From assembly GCF_013255915.1 (NCBI RefSeq), contig NZ_CP053896.1, positions 3,596,001 through 3,660,000 of the forward strand: 64,000 nucleotides of DNA, written 5' to 3'. The translations under genes and the position numbers were made by a program. Numbering within the stretch: the first letter of the stretch is position 1; every line of letters starts with the position of its first letter. The DNA comes from Providencia rettgeri (GTDB lineage Bacteria; Pseudomonadota; Gammaproteobacteria; Enterobacterales; Enterobacteriaceae). The notes below the pieces were generated by a model. That model was not told the DNA's origin and made no database searches. It saw only the letters and a list, made by a program, of their open reading frames with translations. This document shows positions 54,330-61,932 of this stretch, one piece after another.

Positions 54330-57300
54330 TTCAAGTATTTTGTCATCGGTAATAAAAACCGTTGAGTGTTTGATAACAAAGATTTAATCATCGCATCATC
54401 AATGCTTCTACAAGTTCTTGACACATAATCGTCTTCCATCTCACCTTTTTGCATCTGACTTCCTTGTAAGCTTTGGAGCAAAGCAGATAATGCTTTTTGT
54501 TGAATTTCTTCACTCGAAAAATCGTACTGTTTTGTCTTTTTATCAAAGCAAGCTTTAACCCAACTCCAACCACTTTGAGAAAGAAGAATTAACGGGGAAT
54601 TAAACCCTTCACAATAGCCTACGACTAAATCTTGTAGATAAGCCAATGCATCTTCTTTGCTAATAGCAGCAAACTGCCAAATACTATTATCTCTTCCTAG
54701 TGCAAGGCTTTCCCCTTCACCAATTTGCGAGTTAAATAGCAAATGTTCCACCCATAGCTGTACCCCATCATTAGCAGTTAAGTAAGCCGGGCGATATCGT
54801 ACCATTCCTGTTTCATGAATATTTTTCAATAAACCAGTAATTTTTATCCCATTTAACTGAAAATCTAATGGATAATCAAATAGCTGCATATCATGTTCTT
54901 TAACTTTTTCAGCTAATGGCGATATCTCGTTCAACTGCTGTTCCCAAAAAAGTTGACCAAATTGCCTAGCAGGCAGCTGACCCGATGCTTTTAAAGCAGA
55001 ATAAAAAGGCTCAATGTTCTTATCTTTGACAAGTAAATCTAAAATTTGATCATTAATTTTATATCGTTGTAATCTACCTAAGTTAAATGGCTCTTCTTCT
55101 GGCAGTTCGGTTTCTTCAATAGAAAAATGGACTTTCAAACGCTGTTGAAAAAATGCCCTGATAGGGTGACGATAAAATCGTAATAATTGTTCTAAAGAAA
55201 TTTCAGTAATGGGCTCTCGAGTTTCAAGTATTGAACAAAATGGTTCATCAACTTTATTTGTTGTTTTTGCGGCAGGTAACCACTCACTCGCAAAACTCTG
55301 ATAAGGCGTTTCAGGCAAGAAATTTTCTTTTGCGAATGGGACTCTATTATGCTGGATGACCAGATGCTCACTTAATCGTTTAGCGCTTTCATCAATAGTC
55401 AAAGTTTCATCACCAACTAAACAAAAGCTTTGGCAAATATAATCAATTAATTCAGTAACTAATACCGATGGATTACAAGGCTGATTATCACGAATAGAAA
55501 GCCCAATATAACTAACATAAAGTTGTTTAGATGCTGAATTTAATGCTTCTAAAAATAGGTATCTATCATCGTCCCGGCGTTTTCGGTCTCCACGAACAGG
55601 TTTTTCCGCCATCAAGTCAAATCCTAATGGTGGTATATTTCGCGGATAAGCACCATCATTCATACCCAGTAAGCAGACAACTTTAAATGGTACTGAACGC
55701 ATTGGCATCAAAGTGCAAAAATTAACGGCTCCAGCCAAGAAACGTTGACTAATTTTTTCATCATCAAAGCGAACTGAAAGTTCATCACGAATTAAACGCA
55801 ATGGAACTTGTTCTTCATATCCTGAAATTATCGCATTATCAATGATTTGATGCCACTGTTCTGTTAATAGTGCGAGAACAAGTTCAGTTTCCCCATCAAC
55901 CATAAAGTAGCTATCAAGTAGTTGCTGACAAAGTTCTTTCCACTCTTCAAGTAGGCGTTCTTGTGCTAATAAAGAGCGCCATTCTCTTAGTGTATTAATT
56001 AATAGCGCTAATTTCCCGGCAAGCTGGGCGGCTAAGCCACTGCACTCATCATAAGGTAAAATACCATTCCACGGGCCATTTCTGCTATCCATTGCATAGC
56101 CAAGCAACATTCTACTTAAGCCAAATTCCCATGTATTTTGCCCTATCACTGGTAAAGCAAAAGAACGTACATTATCGTCATCAAGCCCCCAGCGGATCCC
56201 TGATTCATTAACCCAGCGGCGTAATAAACTTAACTCGCTTTCATCAATACCAAAACGTTGAGAAAAAGCAGAAACTTCAAGTAGGCTAAGAACTTGCTCC
56301 GTTGAAAAACGACTCTGAGGTAAGTCGAGTAGCATAATAAATGCTTGTAAAATTGGGTGAGCTTGCAGTGCTTTTCTATCTGAAATTGAAAATGGGATAT
56401 AACGAGTTGATGCCGTATTACCAAAAACAGCCTGAATATAGGGTGCATAGCTGTCAATATCGGCCACCATGACTATCACATCACGCGGTGTTAGCGATGA
56501 ATCTTGCTCAAAGAGAGAAAGCAAATGATCTTGTAATACTTCAACTTCCCGCTGTGCACTATGACATAAATGGAATGTTATCGAATCATCTAGCTCATTG
56601 ATTGGTCGTTTACCAATACTCGTTTCATAATTTTCTAATGTTGTCCCTAATTGAGCATGGTTTTCGAGATCTAAAATATCCTGCTGAACATTCTCTAATA
56701 AATTGGCTCGTTCAGTATCAACATAGGCCGAAATTTCATTCGCACTATCGATTTGAGAAATAAAGTATAGGTTGTCTCGACCTAACCTTCCCCACGAGGC
56801 GAGTAGTGGATTAGCGATATCCTGTTCGCCATTTTCATTAAATAAATTAGGAATATGCTCTTCGAGTTTAAAACGTGAAATTTCATGTTTATCAAGATAA
56901 TGGCGAAGTTTTCTTTGCTGTAACCTAGCTAAAAACGACGCGCTTTGAATGTCCCCCCAATAATAGCGACAAGGGTTAGTAAACATTAAATGAACATCTG
57001 TATGTTCTGCTATTGCATTGATAGCTTGTAGATAAACAGGTGGAAGAGATGAGATACCGCAAATAAAAATACGCTTTGGCAGCAATTTTCCTAAATCAGG
57101 GTTCAATGATAATGTATCAATAAAATGTTGATATAAATTAGCTCGATGCCAAGGTGGCTGTTTTAGTTCATTTGAATATTCAACAAGACACTGCCATAAA
57201 CGTTTTTGCCATAGTTGATTTTCATTTAGCCCCTCTATTAGTTCATTTTTTTGCCATACTCCAACCCATTGTGGGCGATAAACCAAATATTGGTCAAATA

Positions 57301-57700
57301 AATCAGCAATCCTACCAGCAAGCTGATGAAGTTTACGTTTATCTGTATCTTCTTGAAGATAATGCTTTAAAGGTTCAAATTCTTCCTCATCAATGACAGT
57401 TGGCAATATTGTCATTAGTTTCCATGTCATAGCTTGCTTGGTATAAGCGCTTTCTTTTGGAATTTCCGGTAAGACTCGCCTAAACATGTCCCAAATGAAC
57501 GTTGCTGGTAAGGGATAGCTAATATTTGCAGCAATACCAAACTGCTTAGCAAGTTCGATTTGCAACCATTGTGACATTCCAGGACTTTGTACTAAAATTA
57601 TTTCTTGCTCAAAAGGGTTAGAAAGTGGTTCATTTTTCATTAAATGAGTCATTAGATCTTTTAATAAATCTAATTGATTAGAATGATACACTTGGAACAT
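54326..57700 (-). CDS. recC: exodeoxyribonuclease V subunit gamma
   Basis: RecC holds RecB and RecD together and recognises Chi; it has a defunct helicase and nuclease fold. The 1124-residue protein starts MFQVYHSNQLDLLKDLM. It carries VQSPGMSQWLQIELAKQFGI near residue 38, LLGMNDGAYPRNIPPLGFDL near 670 and the C-terminal nuclease-like region. The start ATG lies 23 bp inside the end of ppdC, so its translation is probably coupled to the pseudopilin genes. Confidence 0.98.
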   Translation of the reverse strand: MFQVYHSNQLDLLKDLMTHLMKNEPLSNPFEQEIILVQSPGMSQWLQIELAKQFGIAANISYPLPATFIWDMFRRVLPEIPKESAYTKQAMTWKLMTILPTVIDEEEFEPLKHYLQEDTDKRKLHQLAGRIADLFDQYLVYRPQWVGVWQKNELIEGLNENQLWQKRLWQCLVEYSNELKQPPWHRANLYQHFIDTLSLNPDLGKLLPKRIFICGISSLPPVYLQAINAIAEHTDVHLMFTNPCRYYWGDIQSASFLARLQQRKLRHYLDKHEISRFKLEEHIPNLFNENGEQDIANPLLASWGRLGRDNLYFISQIDSANEISAYVDTERANLLENVQQDILDLENHAQLGTTLENYETSIGKRPINELDDSITFHLCHSAQREVEVLQDHLLSLFEQDSSLTPRDVIVMVADIDSYAPYIQAVFGNTASTRYIPFSISDRKALQAHPILQAFIMLLDLPQSRFSTEQVLSLLEVSAFSQRFGIDESELSLLRRWVNESGIRWGLDDDNVRSFALPVIGQNTWEFGLSRMLLGYAMDSRNGPWNGILPYDECSGLAAQLAGKLALLINTLREWRSLLAQERLLEEWKELCQQLLDSYFMVDGETELVLALLTEQWHQIIDNAIISGYEEQVPLRLIRDELSVRFDDEKISQRFLAGAVNFCTLMPMRSVPFKVVCLLGMNDGAYPRNIPPLGFDLMAEKPVRGDRKRRDDDRYLFLEALNSASKQLYVSYIGLSIRDNQPCNPSVLVTELIDYICQSFCLVGDETLTIDESAKRLSEHLVIQHNRVPFAKENFLPETPYQSFASEWLPAAKTTNKVDEPFCSILETREPITEISLEQLLRFYRHPIRAFFQQRLKVHFSIEETELPEEEPFNLGRLQRYKINDQILDLLVKDKNIEPFYSALKASGQLPARQFGQLFWEQQLNEISPLAEKVKEHDMQLFDYPLDFQLNGIKITGLLKNIHETGMVRYRPAYLTANDGVQLWVEHLLFNSQIGEGESLALGRDNSIWQFAAISKEDALAYLQDLVVGYCEGFNSPLILLSQSGWSWVKACFDKKTKQYDFSSEEIQQKALSALLQSLQGSQMQKGEMEDDYVSRTCRSIDDAMIKSLLSNTQRFLLPMTKYLK

Positions 57701-58064
57701 AGTACTCTCCTGTTGAGCAATACCAACGGCTTAATGAAAATGGCTGTTTTTTTATCGTTAACGATACCATTAACTCAGTACAGTTATCGGCTCGCGGTAA
57801 GCGAGTTGTTTGTATTTTCCACTCAGGGTAACGCAAATTTGGATCTATGGAAGAATTTTTCTCCCCTGATATTGGTTCCCCTAACATTGAGCTTTTCTCT
57901 AATGTACTATGTAACACCCTAATGGCCGAAGAATTCATATACAATTTATTAAAATTCAATATGATATATTGCGAATAGTTTACCAAAGCTACCAGTGAAA
58001 TAGCAAAAATAACCACGCCAATCATTGCCTCTACTAATGCAAATCCTTGCTGCTTTGTTTTCAT
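57678..58064 (-). CDS. ppdC: prepilin peptidase-dependent protein PpdC (minor pseudopilin)
   Basis: This is a type IV pilin-like protein of 128 residues. Starting at ATG 58064 it has the leader MKTKQQG and then the N-methylated segment FALVEAMIGVVIFAISLVAL, with Glu5 as required for assembly. The globular part has a CysCys pair (NCTEL...RWYCSTG), as in other minor pseudopilins. It shares one base with ygdB (TAATG) and runs 23 bp into recC. The role in enterics is unproven; DNA uptake or a pilus tip complex is inferred. Confidence 0.88.
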   Translation of the reverse strand: MKTKQQGFALVEAMIGVVIFAISLVALVNYSQYIILNFNKLYMNSSAIRVLHSTLEKSSMLGEPISGEKNSSIDPNLRYPEWKIQTTRLPRADNCTELMVSLTIKKQPFSLSRWYCSTGEYYVPSVSF

Positions 58065-58504
58065 TAGCAAAATCCTTTTTTTATCACTGGGCAATAATCT
58101 AACCACCCTTTTTTACGAGAGAAAAACTGTTGCTTATTTGCATCCCATACTACCCATCGATAAACTTTAATATCATTCCCTAAGCGATAATGACTTTGCC
58201 CCGACAGCACGAAATCCACCCCTTTGTAATGTTTTAAGCAACTTTTCCATTGTTGATTTTCCTCTTTCTGGCAAACCCAACGCTTTAATCCTCTATATTG
58301 ACTATCCCAATGTAATGTTCCCCCCCAAGCAAGAGCTGACTCTGCTTTATTAAAAGCATCGAAATATTTAATTTCCTTATGCAACTCATCCCGAGCTCGT
58401 TCTTGGAAAAAATGCACCGATTTAATCAATAATGTGCCTATTGTGATAAAAATAATAACCATAAGTAGAGAAACGTTTCCCTGTTGTTGCTCTATATTCT
58501 TCAT
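58064..58504 (-). CDS. ygdB: DUF2509 family protein YgdB (pseudopilin-like)
   Basis: This 146-residue protein has a pilin-like N-terminal hydrophobic helix (QQGNVSLLMVIIFITIGTLL) but lacks the Glu5 of true prepilins. That is the pattern of GspK/PilX-like tip components. The rest is soluble, with a conserved Trp/Cys-rich stretch (GLKRWVCQKEENQQWKSC). It overlaps ppdB by 4 bp and ppdC by 1 bp, and matches E. coli YgdB in position and character. Confidence 0.85.
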   Translation of the reverse strand: MKNIEQQQGNVSLLMVIIFITIGTLLIKSVHFFQERARDELHKEIKYFDAFNKAESALAWGGTLHWDSQYRGLKRWVCQKEENQQWKSCLKHYKGVDFVLSGQSHYRLGNDIKVYRWVVWDANKQQFFSRKKGWLDYCPVIKKGFC

Positions 58505-59106
58505 AGATTTCTAACTAAGACCGCTATCCGGTAATTAAATGTTTGATTAGGTAATAACTCTGTTTTAAGGCTTATTTCCATTTCAAGTAATTGGGTATTT
58601 TCCCGCCAATCAAATGCTAATTTTTTAACTTTGATTAACTTCTCATCAAATAATGATTGCCAACGAGTCCCATCACAATTTCGGACATTTCGATTGGACT
58701 CTAGTTTTTCATTATTTAACCGATAACCAAAATAATCAGAATCTTTAGATTTGGATTTAATATCTTCCCACTTACCCGATAAATCTTGGTCATAAGCAAA
58801 AATAATGCACGAGTTATTCCCTTTGCTTAAAAATTTTGATGTGATTTTTAAAGGTTCTTCACCACAATTTAGGCTACTACAGTAACCTATCCTTCTAAAA
58901 TCTTTTTCCATATTTATCAATGTTTGCCTTATATCCTTGTCTATTTGGTATTGAATGTAAGTTCGATAGGTTTGCTTAAATAATGTAGGAATAGCGCTCA
59001 TCGCTGATACACAAACAATGCTACTGATAGCCATTGCCATTAATATTTCAATAAGTGTAAATCCCTGCTGTTTTTTTAATTTATCGTTATTTAAGGGATT
59101 CAACAT
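58501..59106 (-). CDS. ppdB: prepilin peptidase-dependent protein PpdB
   Basis: A 201-residue minor pseudopilin with leader ending KKQQG and the segment FTLIEILMAMAISSIVCVSA, which carries Glu5. The C-terminal domain contains Cys pairs (YCSSLNCGEE, RNCDGTRW). It resembles PilW/GspJ-type components. The first 7 bp overlap the ppdA end and the last 4 bp overlap ygdB. Confidence 0.9.
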   Translation of the reverse strand: MLNPLNNDKLKKQQGFTLIEILMAMAISSIVCVSAMSAIPTLFKQTYRTYIQYQIDKDIRQTLINMEKDFRRIGYCSSLNCGEEPLKITSKFLSKGNNSCIIFAYDQDLSGKWEDIKSKSKDSDYFGYRLNNEKLESNRNVRNCDGTRWQSLFDEKLIKVKKLAFDWRENTQLLEMEISLKTELLPNQTFNYRIAVLVRNL

Positions 59107-59585
59107 TTAGGTACCCCTGTCATTTTTTTATGACTACAGCTTCTAATACGGCCTAATGAAGAAATATAAATTGTGATTTGCTGATTCTGATTTTTTAGCT
59201 CTATGCTAAAAGCACGGATCGTTCCCTGCTTACCATATAGCTGAATTGAAGTACGGCTTGCTTTACTAAGTTCTATTCCTTGGTGCCTTTTTGCTGTTAA
59301 CTTGCCAACCTCTTGCTTGCTGTTCGCATCTTTAACATCAAGCTGCCAATCATTTCTACCAGCCTTAACGGATAATATTTGATACCTATTTAAATAGACA
59401 CCTTCTGTCATTTGGCTATAAATAAACTCAGATACTTGCCTAGCCGCATCGATTAACCGCTGCCTTTCTACTTGCTGTTGCCATTGATATAAACCAGAAA
59501 AAATAACAAAAGAACAAATAAATAAAACAATCATAATCTCAATTAAGGTGAAACCACGCTGCGTTGTATTTAATTCAACTTTCAT
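59100..59585 (-). CDS. ppdA: prepilin peptidase-dependent protein PpdA
   Basis: PpdA is a 161-residue GspH/PilU-like minor pseudopilin, starting at ATG 59585 (MKVELNTTQRG). An upstream in-frame extension to 59714 runs into the CRP-S sites and is not used. The processed helix FTLIEIMIVLFICSFVIFSG has Glu5. It is the first gene of the ppdA-ppdB-ygdB-ppdC-recC chain. Confidence 0.9.
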   Translation of the reverse strand: MKVELNTTQRGFTLIEIMIVLFICSFVIFSGLYQWQQQVERQRLIDAARQVSEFIYSQMTEGVYLNRYQILSVKAGRNDWQLDVKDANSKQEVGKLTAKRHQGIELSKASRTSIQLYGKQGTIRAFSIELKNQNQQITIYISSLGRIRSCSHKKMTGVPKC

Positions 59586-59664
59586 TTTGTTGTGACCCCA
59601 CTTTTTATATGCAAGACAGAGATTGCCAAAAAAAATCTGTCTAGCGAGGTTTGTCATTACAAAC

Positions 59665-59680
59665 TGCATAACGCTTCGCA
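59665..59680 (-). promoter_or_regulatory. second, weaker CRP-S-like site
   Basis: TGCAT-N6-TCGCA matches the CRP-S core in one half and imperfectly in the other. It is centred 52 bp from the stronger site and closer to ppdA. Confidence 0.45.
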
Positions 59681-59714
59681 ACAAAATAAATAAATGCATA
59701 ACAATACAAGTCAA

Positions 59715-59734
59715 TTTGCGAGCTGCTTCGCAAA
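59715..59734 (-). promoter_or_regulatory. CRP-S (Sxy-dependent) site upstream of ppdA
   Basis: TTTGCGA-N6-TCGCAAA is a perfect 7+7 palindrome. It has C in place of the T of ordinary CRP sites (TGCGA rather than TGTGA), which defines CRP-S sites needing Sxy/TfoX. In E. coli and Haemophilus such sites control competence genes, including pseudopilin genes. Confidence 0.8.
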
Positions 59735-59854
59735 GAAATAGTTAATTCAAAATAAATGCAAGAAAGTAAATTAATTATGAACCAAGATAAAATTCATCAA
59801 GAAAGATGGGATAGATAAAGGAGGAAAATTGATGATAAGTTAAAAAACGATAAT

Positions 59855-59881
59855 AAGATGGTTTTCCGATAAAACCATCTT
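59855..59881 (-). terminator. terminator after thyA
   Basis: AAGATGGTTTT and AAAACCATCTT form an 11-bp stem with a 5-nt loop, 21 bp after the thyA stop. On the minus strand TTATTATCGTTTTTT follows. It separates thyA from the pseudopilin operon. The rest of 59735-59850 shows no gene. Confidence 0.85.
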
Positions 59882-59902
59882 AGTAAACAATTTATTCGCT
59901 AA

Positions 59903-60754
59903 TCAAACAGTAAACGGATATTTGATAGCCTCATGGCACTGGTACCCTTCGAGAGTAAAATCATCCGAAGTCACCCATGTTTCGAGGTCTTCTAATGACT
60001 GAATTTTGGGGTTAATAACCAATGAAGGGGAAGCAAACGGCTCACGTTTTAGTTGGACATCACGCATTAAAGGCAGTTGGTTTTCATAAATATGTGCATT
60101 CACAATTTTATGGTAAGCCTTACCTGCTTTATGGCCTGAAATACGAGCCATAAGAGCGAGCAAAACAAAACATTGTACTTGGTTGAAATTTAAACCAAGC
60201 GGTACATCACAGCTACGTTGGTAAGATGTTAAATGTAGGGTATCACCTAGCAATGAAAAAGTATGAGTATGCATGCAGGGACGCAAGCAACCCATTTCAA
60301 ATTCACCAGGGTTATAGAAAGTGATAATTTCTGCGCGGTCATCAATTCCATTTTTTAAGTTATTGACGACTTTTTTCAGCTGATCTAAATGTGTTCCATC
60401 TGGGCGTTGCCATGAACGCCCTTGAACACCATATACGCGGCCCATATCATCCTCACCTTTGCGATAAGGGTTATTCAGCCATGCTTGGTTCTCATTTGCA
60501 TTGGCATTCCATGTATTACAACCAATTTCACGAAATTGAGCCGCATTGTCGTAGCCACGTAGATAACCAAGAAGCTCAGCTATCGCCGCTTTATAAAAGC
60601 TTTTACGAGTCGTAATCAAGGGGAATTGATTATTGCCCACATCATATTCAAGGTCAGCGTTAATAACGGTTAAACAACGAACGCCAGTTCGTTTATTTTC
60701 AACCCATTGCCCTTCATCAATAATACGTTGGCATAAATCAAGATACGGCTTCAT
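59903..60754 (-). CDS. thyA: thymidylate synthase (long, non-E. coli-like subfamily)
   Basis: ThyA methylates dUMP to dTMP using methylenetetrahydrofolate. The 283-residue protein has the catalytic Cys in [18 protein letters not shown] near residue 160, the dUMP-binding [17 protein letters not shown] near 180, and [19 protein letters not shown] near 225. From memory it resembles the 283-residue Vibrio/Haemophilus enzymes much more than the 264-residue E. coli ThyA, although it occupies the E. coli locus between lgt and ppdA. The start is ATG. Confidence 0.95.
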   Translation of the reverse strand: MKPYLDLCQRIIDEGQWVENKRTGVRCLTVINADLEYDVGNNQFPLITTRKSFYKAAIAELLGYLRGYDNAAQFREIGCNTWNANANENQAWLNNPYRKGEDDMGRVYGVQGRSWQRPDGTHLDQLKKVVNNLKNGIDDRAEIITFYNPGEFEMGCLRPCMHTHTFSLLGDTLHLTSYQRSCDVPLGLNFNQVQCFVLLALMARISGHKAGKAYHKIVNAHIYENQLPLMRDVQLKREPFASPSLVINPKIQSLEDLETWVTSDDFTLEGYQCHEAIKYPFTV

Positions 60755-60873
60755 AGTGACTCTCTTTTAAAAAAATAACTTAAGTGGCTAACCTTTGTCT
60801 CGTTGTACTTCATTGCTTTATTTACAAAATAGTTATATTCAACAGACTAAGTTAGCCCCAATAATTGTATTTA

Positions 60874-61770
60874 TTAACTCTTTGTAGGCTCTTTTAGTGG
60901 CTTATGGGCTGGCACATTTTTGCCATATTTGTAAGCCCAAACAATCATCAGAACGCCAATAATAATCATCGGAATTGATAGAATTTGTCCCATACTAATA
61001 CCACCAAATAAACCAAGCTGTGCGTCTGGTTGCCTAAAGAATTCAACAATAATCCTAAATGCACCATAACCAATCAAGAATAACCCGGAAACACTCCCCA
61101 TTGGACGAGGTTTACGCACAAATAAGTTCAAAATAAGGAACAGAACAACTCCCTCTAAGAACATTTCATAAAGCTGTGATGGGTGTCTAGGTAGCACACC
61201 ATACTGCTCTAATATGGGTAATAACGAAGGGTCCTGTGCGGCAAGTTGAATATCTTCACTGCGTGAATGTGGGAATAAAAATGCCCATGGCGTATCGAGT
61301 GTTACTCGTCCCCATAGCTCCCCATTAATAAAGTTCCCAATACGGCCCATGCCTAAGCCAAATGGGATCAATGGTGCAACAAAGTCAGATACTTGCAGGA
61401 AACGACGGCGAGTACGGTGAGCAAACCACATCATGGCACATATCACACCGATTAGGCCGCCATGGAAGGACATGCCACCATCCCAAACCTTAAATAGATA
61501 TAAAGGATCGTCAAGAAAAACAGGGAGATTATAAAAGAAAACGTAACCTAACCGACCACCGACAAATACGCCAACAAAGCCAACATACAGCAAGTTTTCT
61601 ACTTCGTTTTTTGTCCAGCCACTATTGGGTTTTGCAGCGCGACGCCCTGCTAGCCAAAGGGCAAAAACAAAGCCAACAAGGTACATAAAGCCATACCAGT
61701 GTAACGATACTGGCCCAATCGAGAACATAACAGGATCTATTTCCGGAAATGCTAAGTAGTTGTTACTCAT
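60874..61770 (-). CDS. lgt: prolipoprotein diacylglyceryl transferase
   Basis: Lgt attaches diacylglycerol from phosphatidylglycerol to the lipobox Cys of prolipoproteins in the inner membrane. I start it at ATG 61770 ([19 protein letters not shown]), 298 residues. Seven membrane segments are seen, with the signature [16 protein letters not shown] near residue 143. The essential His region HGGLIG lies near 103, and [19 protein letters not shown] near 190. It precedes thyA, as in E. coli. Confidence 0.97.
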   Translation of the reverse strand: MSNNYLAFPEIDPVMFSIGPVSLHWYGFMYLVGFVFALWLAGRRAAKPNSGWTKNEVENLLYVGFVGVFVGGRLGYVFFYNLPVFLDDPLYLFKVWDGGMSFHGGLIGVICAMMWFAHRTRRRFLQVSDFVAPLIPFGLGMGRIGNFINGELWGRVTLDTPWAFLFPHSRSEDIQLAAQDPSLLPILEQYGVLPRHPSQLYEMFLEGVVLFLILNLFVRKPRPMGSVSGLFLIGYGAFRIIVEFFRQPDAQLGLFGGISMGQILSIPMIIIGVLMIVWAYKYGKNVPAHKPLKEPTKS

Positions 61771-61932
61771 TGTTCCCCACTTTTTAATCATTAAGCCAAC
61801 TACTCGTCGACTATTACATATTCAACAGGCTTCAATTTGTGAAGCCCCTGAAGCATACAACAAAAAGTATAGTCATTTATACTTGATATTTTTCAAACTA
61901 AACCAAATTAAATACTTACATCTTGTTGTAAG

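Noticed and set aside
59586-59714. Upstream extension of ppdA of 43 codons
   Set aside because: It would put a hydrophobic stretch before the prepilin leader, breaking the short-leader rule, and it covers the promoter and one of the CRP-S sites.
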